In this document: positions 35,042 through 46,552 of the stretch, piece after piece
Layout: each line of letters begins with the position of its first letter
Position numbering within the stretch: position 1 is the stretch's first letter
From: Panax quinquefolius
Taxonomy: Eukaryota > Streptophyta > Magnoliopsida > Apiales > Araliaceae
Length of the DNA: 64,000 bases
Assembly (NCBI GenBank): GCA_020205615.1
Contig: CM035163.1
Coordinates: forward strand, 52,921,899-52,985,898
Reading direction: 5' to 3'
Program-made: the position numbers and the translations under genes
The notes under the pieces: model-generated
Told to the model about the DNA's origin: nothing
Databases searched by the model: none
Seen by the model: only the letters and a program-made list of their open reading frames with translations

Positions 35042-36892
35042 TATTAGGTTTTGTGAAAATCAAAGTAGCAATCAAATTGCAAAATATAAGCGGAAGCGAA
35101 ATAAAATCGATTTTAAAATTTTTCACAAACCAATTACGGATCATCCTTTATGCATATTATTAATTAAGCGAAGAATAAGAAATTATGAAATCATACCATT
35201 GTGAAAGCGAGCTTCCTCGTCAGTGCGAGTTCACCTCCTACTTCTCATGATCTCCTTGAATCTCGGGTTGATTCCTTCCTTTGATCGATGTAAGCCACCC
35301 AAGTGTATGGCCTCTATAGGTGATCCACCAAAGAAGAATAATTATCAAGAAGAAGGGATGTTGGCTCAAACCCTAGTTTTCCTATCGTATAAGAAAAAGG
35401 CGTCTCTCAAAATCTAGGAATTACATTATATTAGATATCTAATATAAGACTCCTCTTATAAAGATATCATGTAACCTATTTTAATTAAAATAAGGTATTA
35501 TTTATTTAATTAAACTCTTTTAATTAAATGGGCTCCCTAATCCTATTAGGGGTAATTAATTAAACTCCTTTAACTAATTTTCCTCCTAATCTATTAGGAA
35601 TAAATGAAAGTACTTATATTAAATTAATTCCTAAACCTTTTAGAAATTAAAATAATAATAATTGTAATAATATTAATAAGACTCCTCTTATTAATTTATA
35701 TTTAATATTTCTAAAATATTAAATAATAAATATTAAGCTATTTAATTTATTCTATCACCATAGATTAAATTAAATATACTTAACTATATTATTACAATTA
35801 TGCCATTAACTTCTTAAATAATTATTCTTCCTTTTATGGTGTGACCCTTTAGGTTCTCCATATTAAACAGGTTGTGAATAAATCAATTAGAACAATTCTA
35901 ATCTCATTTAAATAAATAAATTAAACAAATAATTTATTTAAATAAATAATATTTATTCTCTGATAGGGATAAGCCTCCCTAGCGATCAACGACTTTCCGG
36001 ATAATATAGATTTCAACATTAATCATAAAAGAACCTTTGAGTAAATAGTTCTTAGTACAATTCAATCCTTCCACCATCTGATGTCCCGATTAAATATAAG
36101 ACATGGAATTCTTTGTCGAGTCTTATTTTATTTAATTATATGTATTTCGATTCCTAAATGAACAACTCTAATGAATGCAAATTAGAAACTACTTTCTAAT
36201 TTCATTCCACCTTAACCAAGGATTCACTGGGTTGTTATTTATCGAACCACATAGGACATTTCTCCTTTTACTAGAAGTGGTAGATTCTTTATTGATCATT
36301 CATTATCTTCATATATAACTTATTACACCCAAGCATACCCTTTGATATACTCTAAGAGTCTTAAGGAATAAGTCAAAGTGTAATTCATTATATATAAGAT
36401 ACTATGATGATCTCAAGTCTAAAGATCATTTGTACTACTATCACTACAGAATTCTATTGACGGTAAGTAAAACTCCATTAGGTATTCCTTAGCGAGTCAC
36501 GTTCAATTGAACTTATTCTCTAATAAGCACCTACATACTTGCTTTAGTGTCTCCACACAAATGATCATGAGATCAATCATCCTCATCCGATGAGCAAGCA
36601 GCGTATGTACCAATCTATCCGGATTCACTAATCCCCAATTTAGTAATCGATGATTGGAAACTATTTTAGTTTTAAGCTTTCTAAGAATTTAGATCTCATT
36701 AGAATGATCATCATCATTATTCTAAAAGCGTTGCTTAAAACTATGGGTTTATCACATATTATTAAAACAATTACCATGTAGATAATAAATGCCTTTAATA
36801 AATAATTCTTTTATTAATAAATAAATAAGATTGATTACCAAAGTATATGCTTTATCATCATACATGATTGGCTTGTATGCATAATACTTTCA
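35042..36892 (-). repeat. 3' LTR of the copia element
   Basis: 1851 bases, starting TGAAAGTATTATGC on the minus strand. Homologous to the solo LTR at 11396-13279 and to the three pieces of the right LTR. Confidence 0.93.
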
Positions 36893-36903
36893 ATCTCCCA
36901 CTT
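36893..36903 (-). other. Polypurine tract of the copia element
   Basis: AAGTGGGAGAT on the minus strand, directly upstream of the 3' LTR. Confidence 0.75.
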
Positions 36904-38470
36904 GCACTAAAGCCGATCGTAGTGGTATCTCATACCCATCTTCTCTAAGTGACGATCAAGCTAGCTTTTGTTGTGTTAACGCTTTAGTAAATGGATCTGC
37001 AATATTGTCTTGAGAGTCCACACGCTCAGGGTGGCGTCTCCTCTTTCAATGATCTCTACGATCAAATGAAATCGCCGCAACACGTGTTTGGATTTACGAT
37101 GAGACACAGGTTTCCTTAGCTTGCAATGCGGCTCGGTGTTGTCACGAGAATAAAAGCCTTTGGTCCTTTAATGCTAGGAACCACACCAAGTTGGTAATGA
37201 ACTTCTTCATCCAAACGACTTCCTGCGACTTCACTTGCGACTATGTACTACGCCTCTATCCTTTGAATCAACAAGCCATTTCTTTGCTTGGAACTTTTCA
37301 ACTCATTGCGCCACCGTTTAAGGTAAACACATACCCAAAGCAGTTATTTGTCATCTTGGTCGTTTGAAAACTTGAGTGCGTGAAGCCCTCTGGTTTTAAT
37401 TCGGACCACCGTAGAAAAGAAATACATCCTTAGTTCTTCTTAAGTACTTTAGGATTTTTCAACGCCTTCCGGTGTTCTTCTCACGGATTCGATGATATCG
37501 CTTGTTACACTAAGTGCATGAGCGACATCGGTTTAGTACATATCATACCGTACATGATGGATCCTATTGCTGAAGCATAAGGAATCTTACTCATGCGGTT
37601 TCTCTCCTCAGGTTTCTTTGGGGCTTGTTTCTTGGAGAGATGTATTCCATGGCTCATCGGCATGAGACCTCTTTTGGAATCTTCCATGCTAAACCTTTTT
37701 AGCATCATGTCGATGTCGTTCCTTGGGATAAGCCAAGCATCCTATTAGATCTATCTCTATAGATCTTTATCCCCAAAATATAGGATGCTTTTCCAAGTCC
37801 TTCATGGAGAAGTGTTTAGATAACTTGATTTTAATTGTTTTGCGGCATAGAATATCATTCCCTATCGGTAATATATCATCAACATATAATACAAGGAATG
37901 AAACAGTGCTCCCACTAACCTTCTTGTACATACATGGTTCATCCTCATTTTGATAAAATCAAACTTTTGATTGTCTCATCAAAAGCGGATGTTCCACCTA
38001 CGAGAAGCTTGCTTTAATCCATAAATGGATCGTTGTAGTTTGAGACTTGATTTGTTCCAACCTTTGAAACAAATCCTCTACGGTTGTGTCATATACACAT
38101 CCTCCTTAAGTTTTCAATTGAGGAAAGCCGTTTTCACGTCCATCTCGCGATTTCGTAGTCGTGGTAAGTAATCGCATAAGCAAAATCCGAATGGACTTGA
38201 GCATTACTCTTGGTGAGAAGGTTTAAATCATAGTCAACTCCTTGTCTTTATTTGAAACCTTTTGCAACCCGATCGGGCCTTATAGGTCTCTACCTTGCCG
38301 TCTGCTCGGTCTTTCTTTTAAAGACCCATTTACACCCAATAGGCTTAATGCCTTGGTGGTGAGACCAAAGTCCATACTTGGTTCTCATACATGGAGTCCA
38401 TCTCGGATTTCATGGCTTCTTGCCACTTCTACGAGTCTTTACTACTCATGCTTTGTTAAGTAATTCAATG
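36904..38470 (-). pseudogene. Copia reverse transcriptase and RNase H
   Basis: Minus-strand remains. Near 38440-38240 the N-terminal palm entry; near 37990-38040 the VCRLKKS-like region; the catalytic YVDD is encoded at 37875-37886 within VLYVDDILPIG. Then LKRFSMEDSKRGLMPMSHGI and YASAIGSIMYGM (37505-37708), the conserved stretch joining RT to RNase H. RNase H lies at 36910-37480 in broken frames. The protein would copy element RNA in virus-like particles. Several frameshifts separate these blocks. Confidence 0.85.
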
Positions 38471-39760
38471 GATCATCATCATCTATGATCGTACCTCATT
38501 GTCATCTTCTATGACAAGTCCATACCTGTCTGGTATCTTTGGTACTCTTCCAGTTCTGAATAGGGTGTGAGTCTGAAGGAATCTCTACTTGGTTAGGTAC
38601 CTCACTTTGATCTCGTAGTATTTTGTGGTTCTTGAACTTCTTCAAGATATATCTTACTCTCCTTGACCCCTTGAGGATAAACTCCTTTTCAAGAAGGCGG
38701 CATGTTTCGCAACAAACACCTTTTGATCGGTTGGATGATAGAAATAATACCCGATGTTTCTTTAGGATATCCCACAAATCTATATTTGTCGGATCTAGTC
38801 TGCAACTTATCGTTTTCAAACTTTTTTGACATAAATTTGGACAACCCCAAGTCTTAACATGCTTAAGATTTGGTTTCCTCCTCAATCCATGCTTTCGTAT
38901 GGGGTCTTGGGGCCATGATTTTGTAGGTACCTTGTTAAGTAGGTATGCGGTAGATTCTAGGGCATATCCCTGAAGGAAGCTGGAAGGTCGGTAAAAAGCT
39001 CATCATAGATCGAACCATGTCCAACAATGTTCGATTTCTCCTTTCGAGATACACCATTCATTTGTGGCGTCCACTGGTGGAGTCCATTGTGAGATTATAC
39101 CATTTTCTTTGAGACAATTGAGAAACTCACCACTTAAGTATTCTCCTCCTCGATCGGATCGAAGAATCTTAATACTCTTACCGGTTTTGCTTCTCAACTT
39201 CACTTACGAACTCTTTGAACTTTTCAAATGATTGATTTGTATTTCATTAAATACACATATCCAAATCTTGAGTAGTAAATCGGTGAATGTAATAAAATAA
39301 GAATACCCTCCTCGTATGCGATCGTTGTCATAGGTCCACATACATACGTATGTGTACCAACGCTAACAACTCTGTAACTCTTTCTCCTTTTCCACTAAAA
39401 GGAGATTTAGTCATTTTACCCATAAAGACAAGATTCACAGGTTGGATATGATTCATAATCGAGATAGCTCTAGGAGCCCATCTTTATGCAACTTGGATAA
39501 TCTTGTTTCATTAATATAATAGAGTCTACGATTGCCACATGAAGGTATAATTAACATCATCTCTTTTCCTTTTCTTAGTTTGTTCAATTTGAAATATATT
39601 TTCATGCAAGTCAAGTATATAAAGTCCATTTCGCAAATTACCAACACCATATAAAACATTATCATTATAAATGGAACAAATTTGTTGTTCTTTATTATAA
39701 TATTAAAACCATCCATATCAATACGAGAGATAGAAATAATGTTTCTAATGATATTTGGAA
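38471..39760 (-). pseudogene. Copia integrase
   Basis: Minus-strand. The pre-integrase zinc region lies at 39453-39716 (LYYINETRLSKLHKDGLLE), where the usual LWH.RLGH is partly lost. The catalytic core includes ILRSDRGGEYLSGEF (39003-39203), carrying the second Asp of the DDE triad. The C-terminal region (38502-38885) has MRRKPNLKHVKTWGCP and FYHP-type sequence that is out of phase in places. Integrase would insert the cDNA and create the five-base duplication seen at this element's ends. Confidence 0.85.
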
Positions 39761-40020
39761 CAAAATAACAATTATTTAAATTAATGAACTTGCAGTGGCG
39801 ATCTGCTAAACAATAAGTCCCTACTGCCTAATGCACGTGACCTTTGCTCCATTTCCACTCGTAGGATGACCTCATCCTTGCTTTCGACTTTCTACTTGAC
39901 CGGTCCTGCATATTATTACATATGTGAGAACCACATCCGGTATCCAATACCCAAGTAGAAGATTGACTTTCGGAAAAATTAATTTCAATCATAAACAAAC
40001 CTTGATTAGGATTGAAGCTT
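39761..40020 (-). pseudogene. Copia aspartic protease, active site kept
   Basis: STWVLDTGCGSHICNNMQD is read on the minus strand across 39901-39960. The catalytic DTG codons are at 39936-39944. It is one of the few catalytic motifs in the window still intact, although the surrounding frame is broken on both sides. Confidence 0.8.
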
Positions 40021-40869
40021 CTCCAAGCTTCTTACGCTTTTATTCATGAGATAATCCTTGCGGTTCCTCTTCCCGATGACCGAACTTATTGCAATGGAAG
40101 AAAATTCCTTTGCTAATTTGGATCAGGTTTCTTTTGATCCTTCACTTTCTCCTTTCCTTAGCCTTCTTGGATTTCTTCTTTTCATAAGATACCTTGGGCC
40201 TTTTCCTTTTCTTGGAAGAATCATCCACCGATAAGACATGGTTCTTCTTGGATGGGAAGTGACCTTGACGATTTTCAACATGTTAAGTAATTGAGCAAGG
40301 TGACATCCAACTTATTCATGTGAAAATTCACAACAAATTGTGAGAAGGTGTGCGGGAGTATTGCAAGACTAAATCTTGACTCAACTCCCCATCCACGAGC
40401 GAACCCAATTTGTCCAAGGCGTTCAATCGATTGATCATCTTTAGGACATGAGTCTCAGCGGTAGTGCCCTCGGTCATCCAGAGATCGGAAGAGCTCCTTA
40501 GATATTTCATATCTAGCAGATCCTACTTTGTTCACCATACTGACTCTCAAGGTGCGATAGCATAGTAGGAGCATCCATGTTTTCATCTTGTGGCTGAAGC
40601 TCGTTACTCGTGGATGCGAGCATGATGCATTGAGCCACAGATGCATCATCTTGCCCTTTGTTTAAAAGTAGCAATCTCTTCCTCGGAAAGGTCTCTACGC
40701 AACTTTTGCAGAATGCAGGCGAATTTAGGACATAAGAAATCTTTTCAAAGTGATGAGAACAATTCTCGATTCCTTAACGGTCAGTGTAGTTCGATTAAAT
40801 TCGGTTTGTTAGCATCAAGTATGCTTCAGTAGTGAAATTAGTGAATGTGACATTTTCAAAATTCTGCAT
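40021..40869 (-). pseudogene. Copia gag
   Basis: The start is likely the ATG at 40869 (MQNFENVTFTNF). UBN2-type capsid pieces follow in at least three phases: 40455-40649 (SARYEISKELF) and 40328-40510 (HVLKMINRLNALDKLGS). A nucleic-acid-binding knuckle near 40055-40095 reads CNKFGH, with the final Cys position appearing as Arg. Gag would form particles around the RNA. Compare the unbroken gag piece at 7417, which belongs to a different copia lineage. Confidence 0.75.
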
Positions 40870-41052
40870 GTAAAAGACAATATTTTAGCAAACATTCATT
40901 TAATTAATTACCAAAATAAATTAGGTCTTATTTTATATTGGTATCTCCCACTATTTTCTTCAAACTATATTACCCTCATTTATATAGTTCGGGCAAAATC
41001 TAATTAAAGTTTTTGCTAGTGAGAATAAGGATCCCATTTCAAATATATATAG

Positions 41053-41350
41053 CCTTGTGGTGACACAACAAACTATATATAAATAAATAGGTAGACAACT
41101 TCTTGTCAATTACATCAACATGTAACTCCTTATGTTTTGCCTCTTAGATTATTTTGATCAAGTGGTGGCACATCCAGAATCAAAATTATCTAAGTTAAGT
41201 CAACCTAGCACTTCCGTATATTCAAAAAGAAAAATATCGCCCTTGTGGTGACCAACAAAACAATATTGTTCAATTTTCTTTATAAGCATCAAATGTGATA
41301 AATTAACATCTTAAATACTTAATACTTGCCTTGTGGTGACACAACAAACT
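41053..41350 (-). repeat. Three copies of a TTGTGGTGACACAA motif
   Basis: Copies at 41053-41074, 41241-41261 and 41329-41350. Each contains a small perfect stem (TTGTG/CACAA) with a GTGA loop. The middle copy has lost part of it. They lie in the untranslated leader. Confidence 0.7.
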
Positions 41351-42134
41351 CATATTAAATATTTAATACTCTATTAATTTTATCATGCTAGAAAGCGACG
41401 TTCGATATTCTAAATATCTTTGAGCGCTTAAGACTTAATAAAAACTTTGAGGATTTGTTATTATTTGTCTCATCTTGTTTAGCTGCATTGCAAATATATA
41501 TATATAAAATCGCGTCATATTATTAAACATCGCGAAGCATGTTTGCATAATATATAATATATATAATACTAGCATGCACATATAGAATACTATATTCTAC
41601 TAGGATTGATTATGGACTTTTATTCTAGTTTGGTTCACTAGAGCCACCAAGTGAACCAAAATTCAAACCCTAGGGTGCATAGAATAAACATTTAAATATA
41701 ACTATTACATTTAAACTTGGGCTCCATTACAAAGCGGGTCTTCAAGCGCTCCTTGATCTCCGGTTCTTCAAAAAATTCTAACTAATCCTATTACATAAAC
41801 TATTTAATTTAAATAGAAACCTTGATCGACAATCGAGGGAAGTACATAGGAGAGAGATAGAATTTACATCGAAGAAAAAACCGAGAAAAGGCAGTCTGTG
41901 AGACCCCATTTAATAAAACCCATTCATTCAAACATCCAACTAAAATAAATCAATCATATTGGTCGATTGTCCATAATCAATCCCATTTATTATCATACAT
42001 ATCATCATATGTATCAATAAATAAAATCATTCCATATATATATGAGTATCATTTAATGGGCAATTTTATGTTGCATGAAATCAATTTCAAGATTAAAATA
42101 AACTCTTTTATTTTAATTATAAAATTATTAAGAT

Positions 42135-42181
42135 TAATATATATATATATAACAATTATATATATATATATATATATATAA
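42135..42181. repeat. AT microsatellite
   Basis: (AT)n, two blocks separated by ACAATT. Confidence 0.9.
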
Positions 42182-42721
42182 TAAAAGTCTACTTTTGCTA
42201 AATGGCCGGACCTTGCTTTGCACCTCGGTCAACGTGATGGCCTTGTAAGTAATCCGTGAGTGTTCAAATCAATTAGCAGGTGCCACGGTTTTTTTTTTTT
42301 TTTTTTTTTTTACGATCATGCCTTTAAAAAAAAATTCTGTGATTTCCTGAATTAAGATACAACACCCACGAAAGCATTCAAAAAAAAAATATTTCCGAAA
42401 CCACGGATTGCATAAAAAAAATTCAAAAACTTTTTTTTTTTTCTTTTTTCGGCAATCATGACAAGAGGTGCTGTGCTATAAGCATATATATATATATAAT
42501 TCTATATTATAACAGCCACGTGTAACAGCAACACGGAAAACTTTCAAATTTGTTGAAACAGTTTTTCCAAAAAAAAATGATTTCGTTTTTTTTTTTTTTT
42601 TTCATAAAATAATAATTTTATACAACAAATTATGCCCAATAAATTATTCTAAATACATACCCATACATATATGGAATCAAAATAATTAATAATTCACATA
42701 AAGTTTAGCTCATGATACCAC

Positions 42722-43194
42722 TATTAGGTTTTGTGAAAATCAAAGTAGCAATCAAATTGCAAAATATAGCGGAAGCGAAATAAAATCAGATTTTAAAATT
42801 TTTCACAAACCAATTACCCAGATCATCCTTTATGCATATTATTAATTAAGCGAAGAATAAGAAATTATGAAATCATACCCTTGTAGAAGCGAGCTTCCTC
42901 AGTGCGAGTTCACCTCCCTCTTCTCGCGATCTCCTTGAATCTCAAGGGTTGATTCCTTCCTTTGATCAATGTAAGCCACCCAAGTGTATGGCCTCTATAG
43001 GTGATCCACCAAAGAAGAATAATTATCAAGAAGAAGGGATGTTGGCTCAAACCCTAGTTTTTCCTATCTGTATAAGAAAAGGGGGCGTACTCTCAAAATC
43101 TAGGAATTACGTATATTAGATATCTAATATAAGACTCCTCTTATAAAGATATCATGTAACCCTATTTTAATTAAAATAAGGTATTATTTATTTA
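42722..43194 (-). repeat. Copia 5' LTR, piece adjoining the leader
   Basis: 473 bases matching 35042-35515 of the other LTR, cut by the type A solo LTR at the duplication ATTTA (43190-43194). Confidence 0.92.
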
Positions 43195-43820
43195 TGTAAG
43201 ACCCCAGCTTTTATAAATAAAGATGAATTTTTCTATAAATATTATTTTTGAATATTATGGAATAAATTTGATATAATGTTATAGTTGTGGGTAATATTTA
43301 TAAATTTTGCAAAGTATGCAAGTTGTTATAAAATATTCGTTTGGTCGGGGAATATTCTTTTTGTTAGGAATATTAAATATAATAGCTCAATCATTGGTGG
43401 ACCCCTAATGTAATTATTGTCGGATTGAGAAAGCGACAAAAATATTTTATAAAAATAACGGCCGGAGGTGTTACTGAATTAAAGCTGTTGAACTACCGGT
43501 GGTAAAAAGTACGATGTCTGGCGTGGTTGCGTAGTAGCACACACGGTATTTATTATTGATCTTTACGTGAGAAGTCACTTTCGGTATGCTTCAATTATTG
43601 CTACGATAATTCTTTGCATCATATCTCTTATATTATTGATTGATTATTGTCACGGTATCATACGTATAATATGTTATAGTATTAAATCAATAATTGAGGC
43701 GACAAGTTATAAATGATTAATAATTGTTGAAAGATTAAATATGTGTTGATGAAAAAAAATGATTTGTGGTAAGTTTGATTATTTTATGGGGGCTCGTATG
43801 TCATCATCTAAGAGTCTCTT

Positions 43821-44050
43821 CGTTAATAGTATTTACCTTCGTCGATAGTAATTACTTTAAATCGATAGTAATTACCCTTGTGAATAGTATTTACCTTCGT
43901 CGATAGTAATTACCTACAACAATCGATAGTAATTATCCTTGTGAATAGTATTTTACCGTCGATAGTAATTACCTTCGTCGATAGTAATTACCCTTGTGAA
44001 TAGTATTTACCTTCGTCGATAGTATTTACCCGTTAATAAGTAATTACCTT
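43821..44050 (+). repeat. GTCGATAGTAATTACC minisatellite
   Basis: About ten units of 19-24 bases alternating TTCGTCGATAGTAATTACC and CTTGTGAATAGTATTTACC, upstream of the TATA box. Copy number differs from the arrays at 47181-47415 and 54351-54575. Confidence 0.85.
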
Positions 44051-44186
44051 TACAGACGTCGAACCACTTGTCGTTTTTCACATTACAGCGTCGAACCACT
44101 TGTCGTTTCACATTCTGAGCGTCAAACCAATTAAATCGAAAGCCACTTGCCTTTTTTCACACGGCGGTGCTAAGCTAGAAATCTTC

Positions 44187-44194
44187 TATAAATA
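44187..44194 (+). promoter_or_regulatory. TATA box, type A solo LTR
   Basis: TATAAATA, followed 35-60 bases on by TAGAGAGAGAAAG, which is conserved in all type A LTRs. Confidence 0.6.
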
Positions 44195-44450
44195 GAGGCT
44201 AGGGCTTCATTATTTTTCACGAATTCATTCAAGCTATAGAGAGAGAAAGTATAGAGAATAAGAGAGAAAGAAGAAGAGTATTTTGTTACTCTACTTCTAT
44301 GCGGTATTCAATCTCCTACCAAATGTAAGGGGTGTTATTCTTTCTTATTCATGAAGAAGAAGCATTGTTATTCCATTGCTTATTATTCTATTGGAATAAC
44401 TCAGATATCATGATTTTACCTATACTTGGTGACATTCTTCTATGATTACA

Positions 44451-44750
44451 TTGGAACATCACATGCGTGTGTTTTACACAGGACTGGTTAAAATCTTTAT
44501 TATTCATTGGAACATCACATGCATGTGTTTTACAGGACTGGTTAAAATCTTTATTATTACATTGGAACATCACATGCATGTGTTTTTACGGACTGGTTAA
44601 AATCTTTATTATACTGTTGGAATATCCTATCGTGTGTTTTACACCGGATCTCGGGTTCCATCTTTATTATTACATTGGAACATCCATCGATTGTGAATTT
44701 CACGACACTGGTTCCGTTATTTATTATTACATTGGAATAACACATGCATG
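44451..44750 (+). repeat. CATGCATG-bearing tandem repeats
   Basis: Five to six units of 50-57 bases, each with TTGGAACATCACATGCATG, GTGTTTTACA, GGACTGGTT and TTTATTATT. They lie after the TATA box, so within the transcribed part of the LTR. The last unit flows into a hairpin around 44744-44766. Confidence 0.85.
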
Positions 44751-45839
44751 CGATCTATCGCATGCGTGGTGATTTCTTTTGTTATTCCATTCTTTATTAT
44801 ACCCGGTTGGTTAAAACTTTGACTTCTATACTCCATGAAATTAGTGGAATATCCTTGATATTTGCGTTTCATCCGATATCTTTTCATGAAAATATTCTTA
44901 CGATCATTCTTGAATTTTACTCTACAAAAAGCGATATCATATTGATAATTTAGGCGTTAATAATTCACAGATAAAATAATTCTTGAACTTGTTTTATTGA
45001 ATTCTTATATCATTGTCATCATCCTCATGTTTATATTTTTTTAAAAGTCATCATGGTGGCTGTAGTGCGTAGATGGACTTGGTATGATTATGACCGAGAG
45101 ACTATTCGATTGTAATCATGGTAGTAATGTTACAAATGATGTGGTAAAAATCCTCATTAGTAGTAGTGCATTGATGGACGATTGTTGGCATGATCATGAC
45201 CATTAATGAATACACAAATATTCTTGGCCGTAGTGCATGAATAATTGTGGTCGTGATACTAAAGAATATCCTTGTCAGAAGTAGTGCGAGGGGTGATTCG
45301 ATGATGTGGAATATTTATTAAAGTGAGTCTCGGCTATAATGATGATGAAAACCTTTTAAAACCAAAAGATAGTAGACTTTATTTTCTACTTGACTCTTTT
45401 AATGGATTGTATATTCATTGCAGATTAAGCGGTTGTCTATTGTATTTTATCGGTTTAACATTATTGAAGACTATTGATAATTTATTATGCATTATCTTAG
45501 TCATAATATTTCTTCTTGGGCTAGTTGAGAGCTCACCTTTCTTTTTCTTTGTTCTCTTGAAATGATAATATAAATTTGGGACGAGTCGGAAAATGAGTGA
45601 TGGTCTGAAGATAGCATTAGTAGTCCTCACTATTACGTAAAATAGTGTGATAATAAGCTGTAATGAGGACTTTTTGTTTGAGTTTGTATAATATCTAGTA
45701 GGCGATATTTGTATTTAAACTCACGGTTTATGTAGTATTATTATACTGACAGTTATGTTAATAAGTTGTATTTAAATTCTGTACCATGTAAGTGTCGACC
45801 CAAGATGGGTGATGTATACCTAATTTTGGGGGCGTCACA

Positions 45840-46552
45840 ATTTAATTAAACTCTTTTAATTAAATGGGCTCCCTAATCCTATTAGGGGTAATTAATTAAA
45901 CTCCTTTAACTAATTTTCCCTCCTAATCCTATTAGGAATAAATGAGAGTACTTATATTAAATTAATTCCTAAACCTTTTAGAAATTAAAATAATAATATT
46001 TGTAATAATATTAATAAGACTACTCTTATTAATTTATATTTAATATTTCTAAAATATTAAATAATAAATATTAAGCTATTTAATTTATTCTATCACCATA
46101 GATTAAATTAAATATACTTAACATATTATTACAATTATGCCATTAACTTCTTAAATAATTATTCTTCCTTTTATGGTGTGACCCTTTAGGTTCTCCATAT
46201 TAAACAGGTTGTGAATAAATCAATTAGAACAATTTAATCTCATTTAAATAAATAAATTAAACAAATAATTTATTTAAATAAATAATATTTATTCTACAAT
46301 AGGGATAAGCCTCCTAGCGATCAACGACTTTCCAGTTAATATAGATTTCAACATTAATCATAAAAAAAGAACCTTTGAGTAAATAGTTACCGCATAATTC
46401 AATCCTTCCACCATCAATGTCCCAATTAAATATAAGATATGTAATTCATCAAGTCTTATTTTATTTAATTATATGTATTTCGATTCCTAAATGAACAACT
46501 CTAATGAATGCAAATTAGAAACTACTTTTTAATTTCATTCCACCTCGCCAAG
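45840..46552 (-). repeat. Copia 5' LTR, middle piece
   Basis: Starts with the second ATTTA and matches 35511-36222 of the other LTR. It ends CGCCAAG at the insertion of the full-length type A element. Confidence 0.92.

Larger units (their letters stand above)
40870..42720 (-). other. Long leader and primer-binding site of the copia element
   Basis: 1.85 kb between the 5' LTR and gag. TGGTATCATGAGCTA at 42706-42720 (minus strand) is the primer-binding site for initiator methionine tRNA. The leader holds three copies of a TTGTGGTGACACAA stem-loop motif, an AT microsatellite (42135-42181) and long T or A runs (42291-42312, 42430, 42587). No gene is seen. Confidence 0.7.
43195..45839 (+). mobile_element. 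Type A solo LTR, ATTTA duplication
   Basis: 2645 bases, TGTAAGACCCCAGC to GGGGGCGTCACA, flanked by ATTTA on both sides (43190-43194, 45840-45844). Removing it and one ATTTA restores the copia LTR exactly as at 35500-35525. No internal region, so it is a product of LTR-LTR recombination after insertion. It is very similar to the full element's LTRs at 46553 and 53721. Confidence 0.95.

Noticed and set aside
41896..41930. TGTGAGACCCC start resembling a chromovirus LTR inside the copia leader
   Set aside because: No matching LTR body or GTCACA end follows before 42722, and the LTR of the copia element is intact right after. Possibly an old fragment, but not supportable.
43821..44050. Regular short repeats with variable units, CRISPR-like at first sight
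   Set aside because: Units are contiguous without unique spacers, occur in the same place in every type A LTR, and the DNA is plant nuclear.
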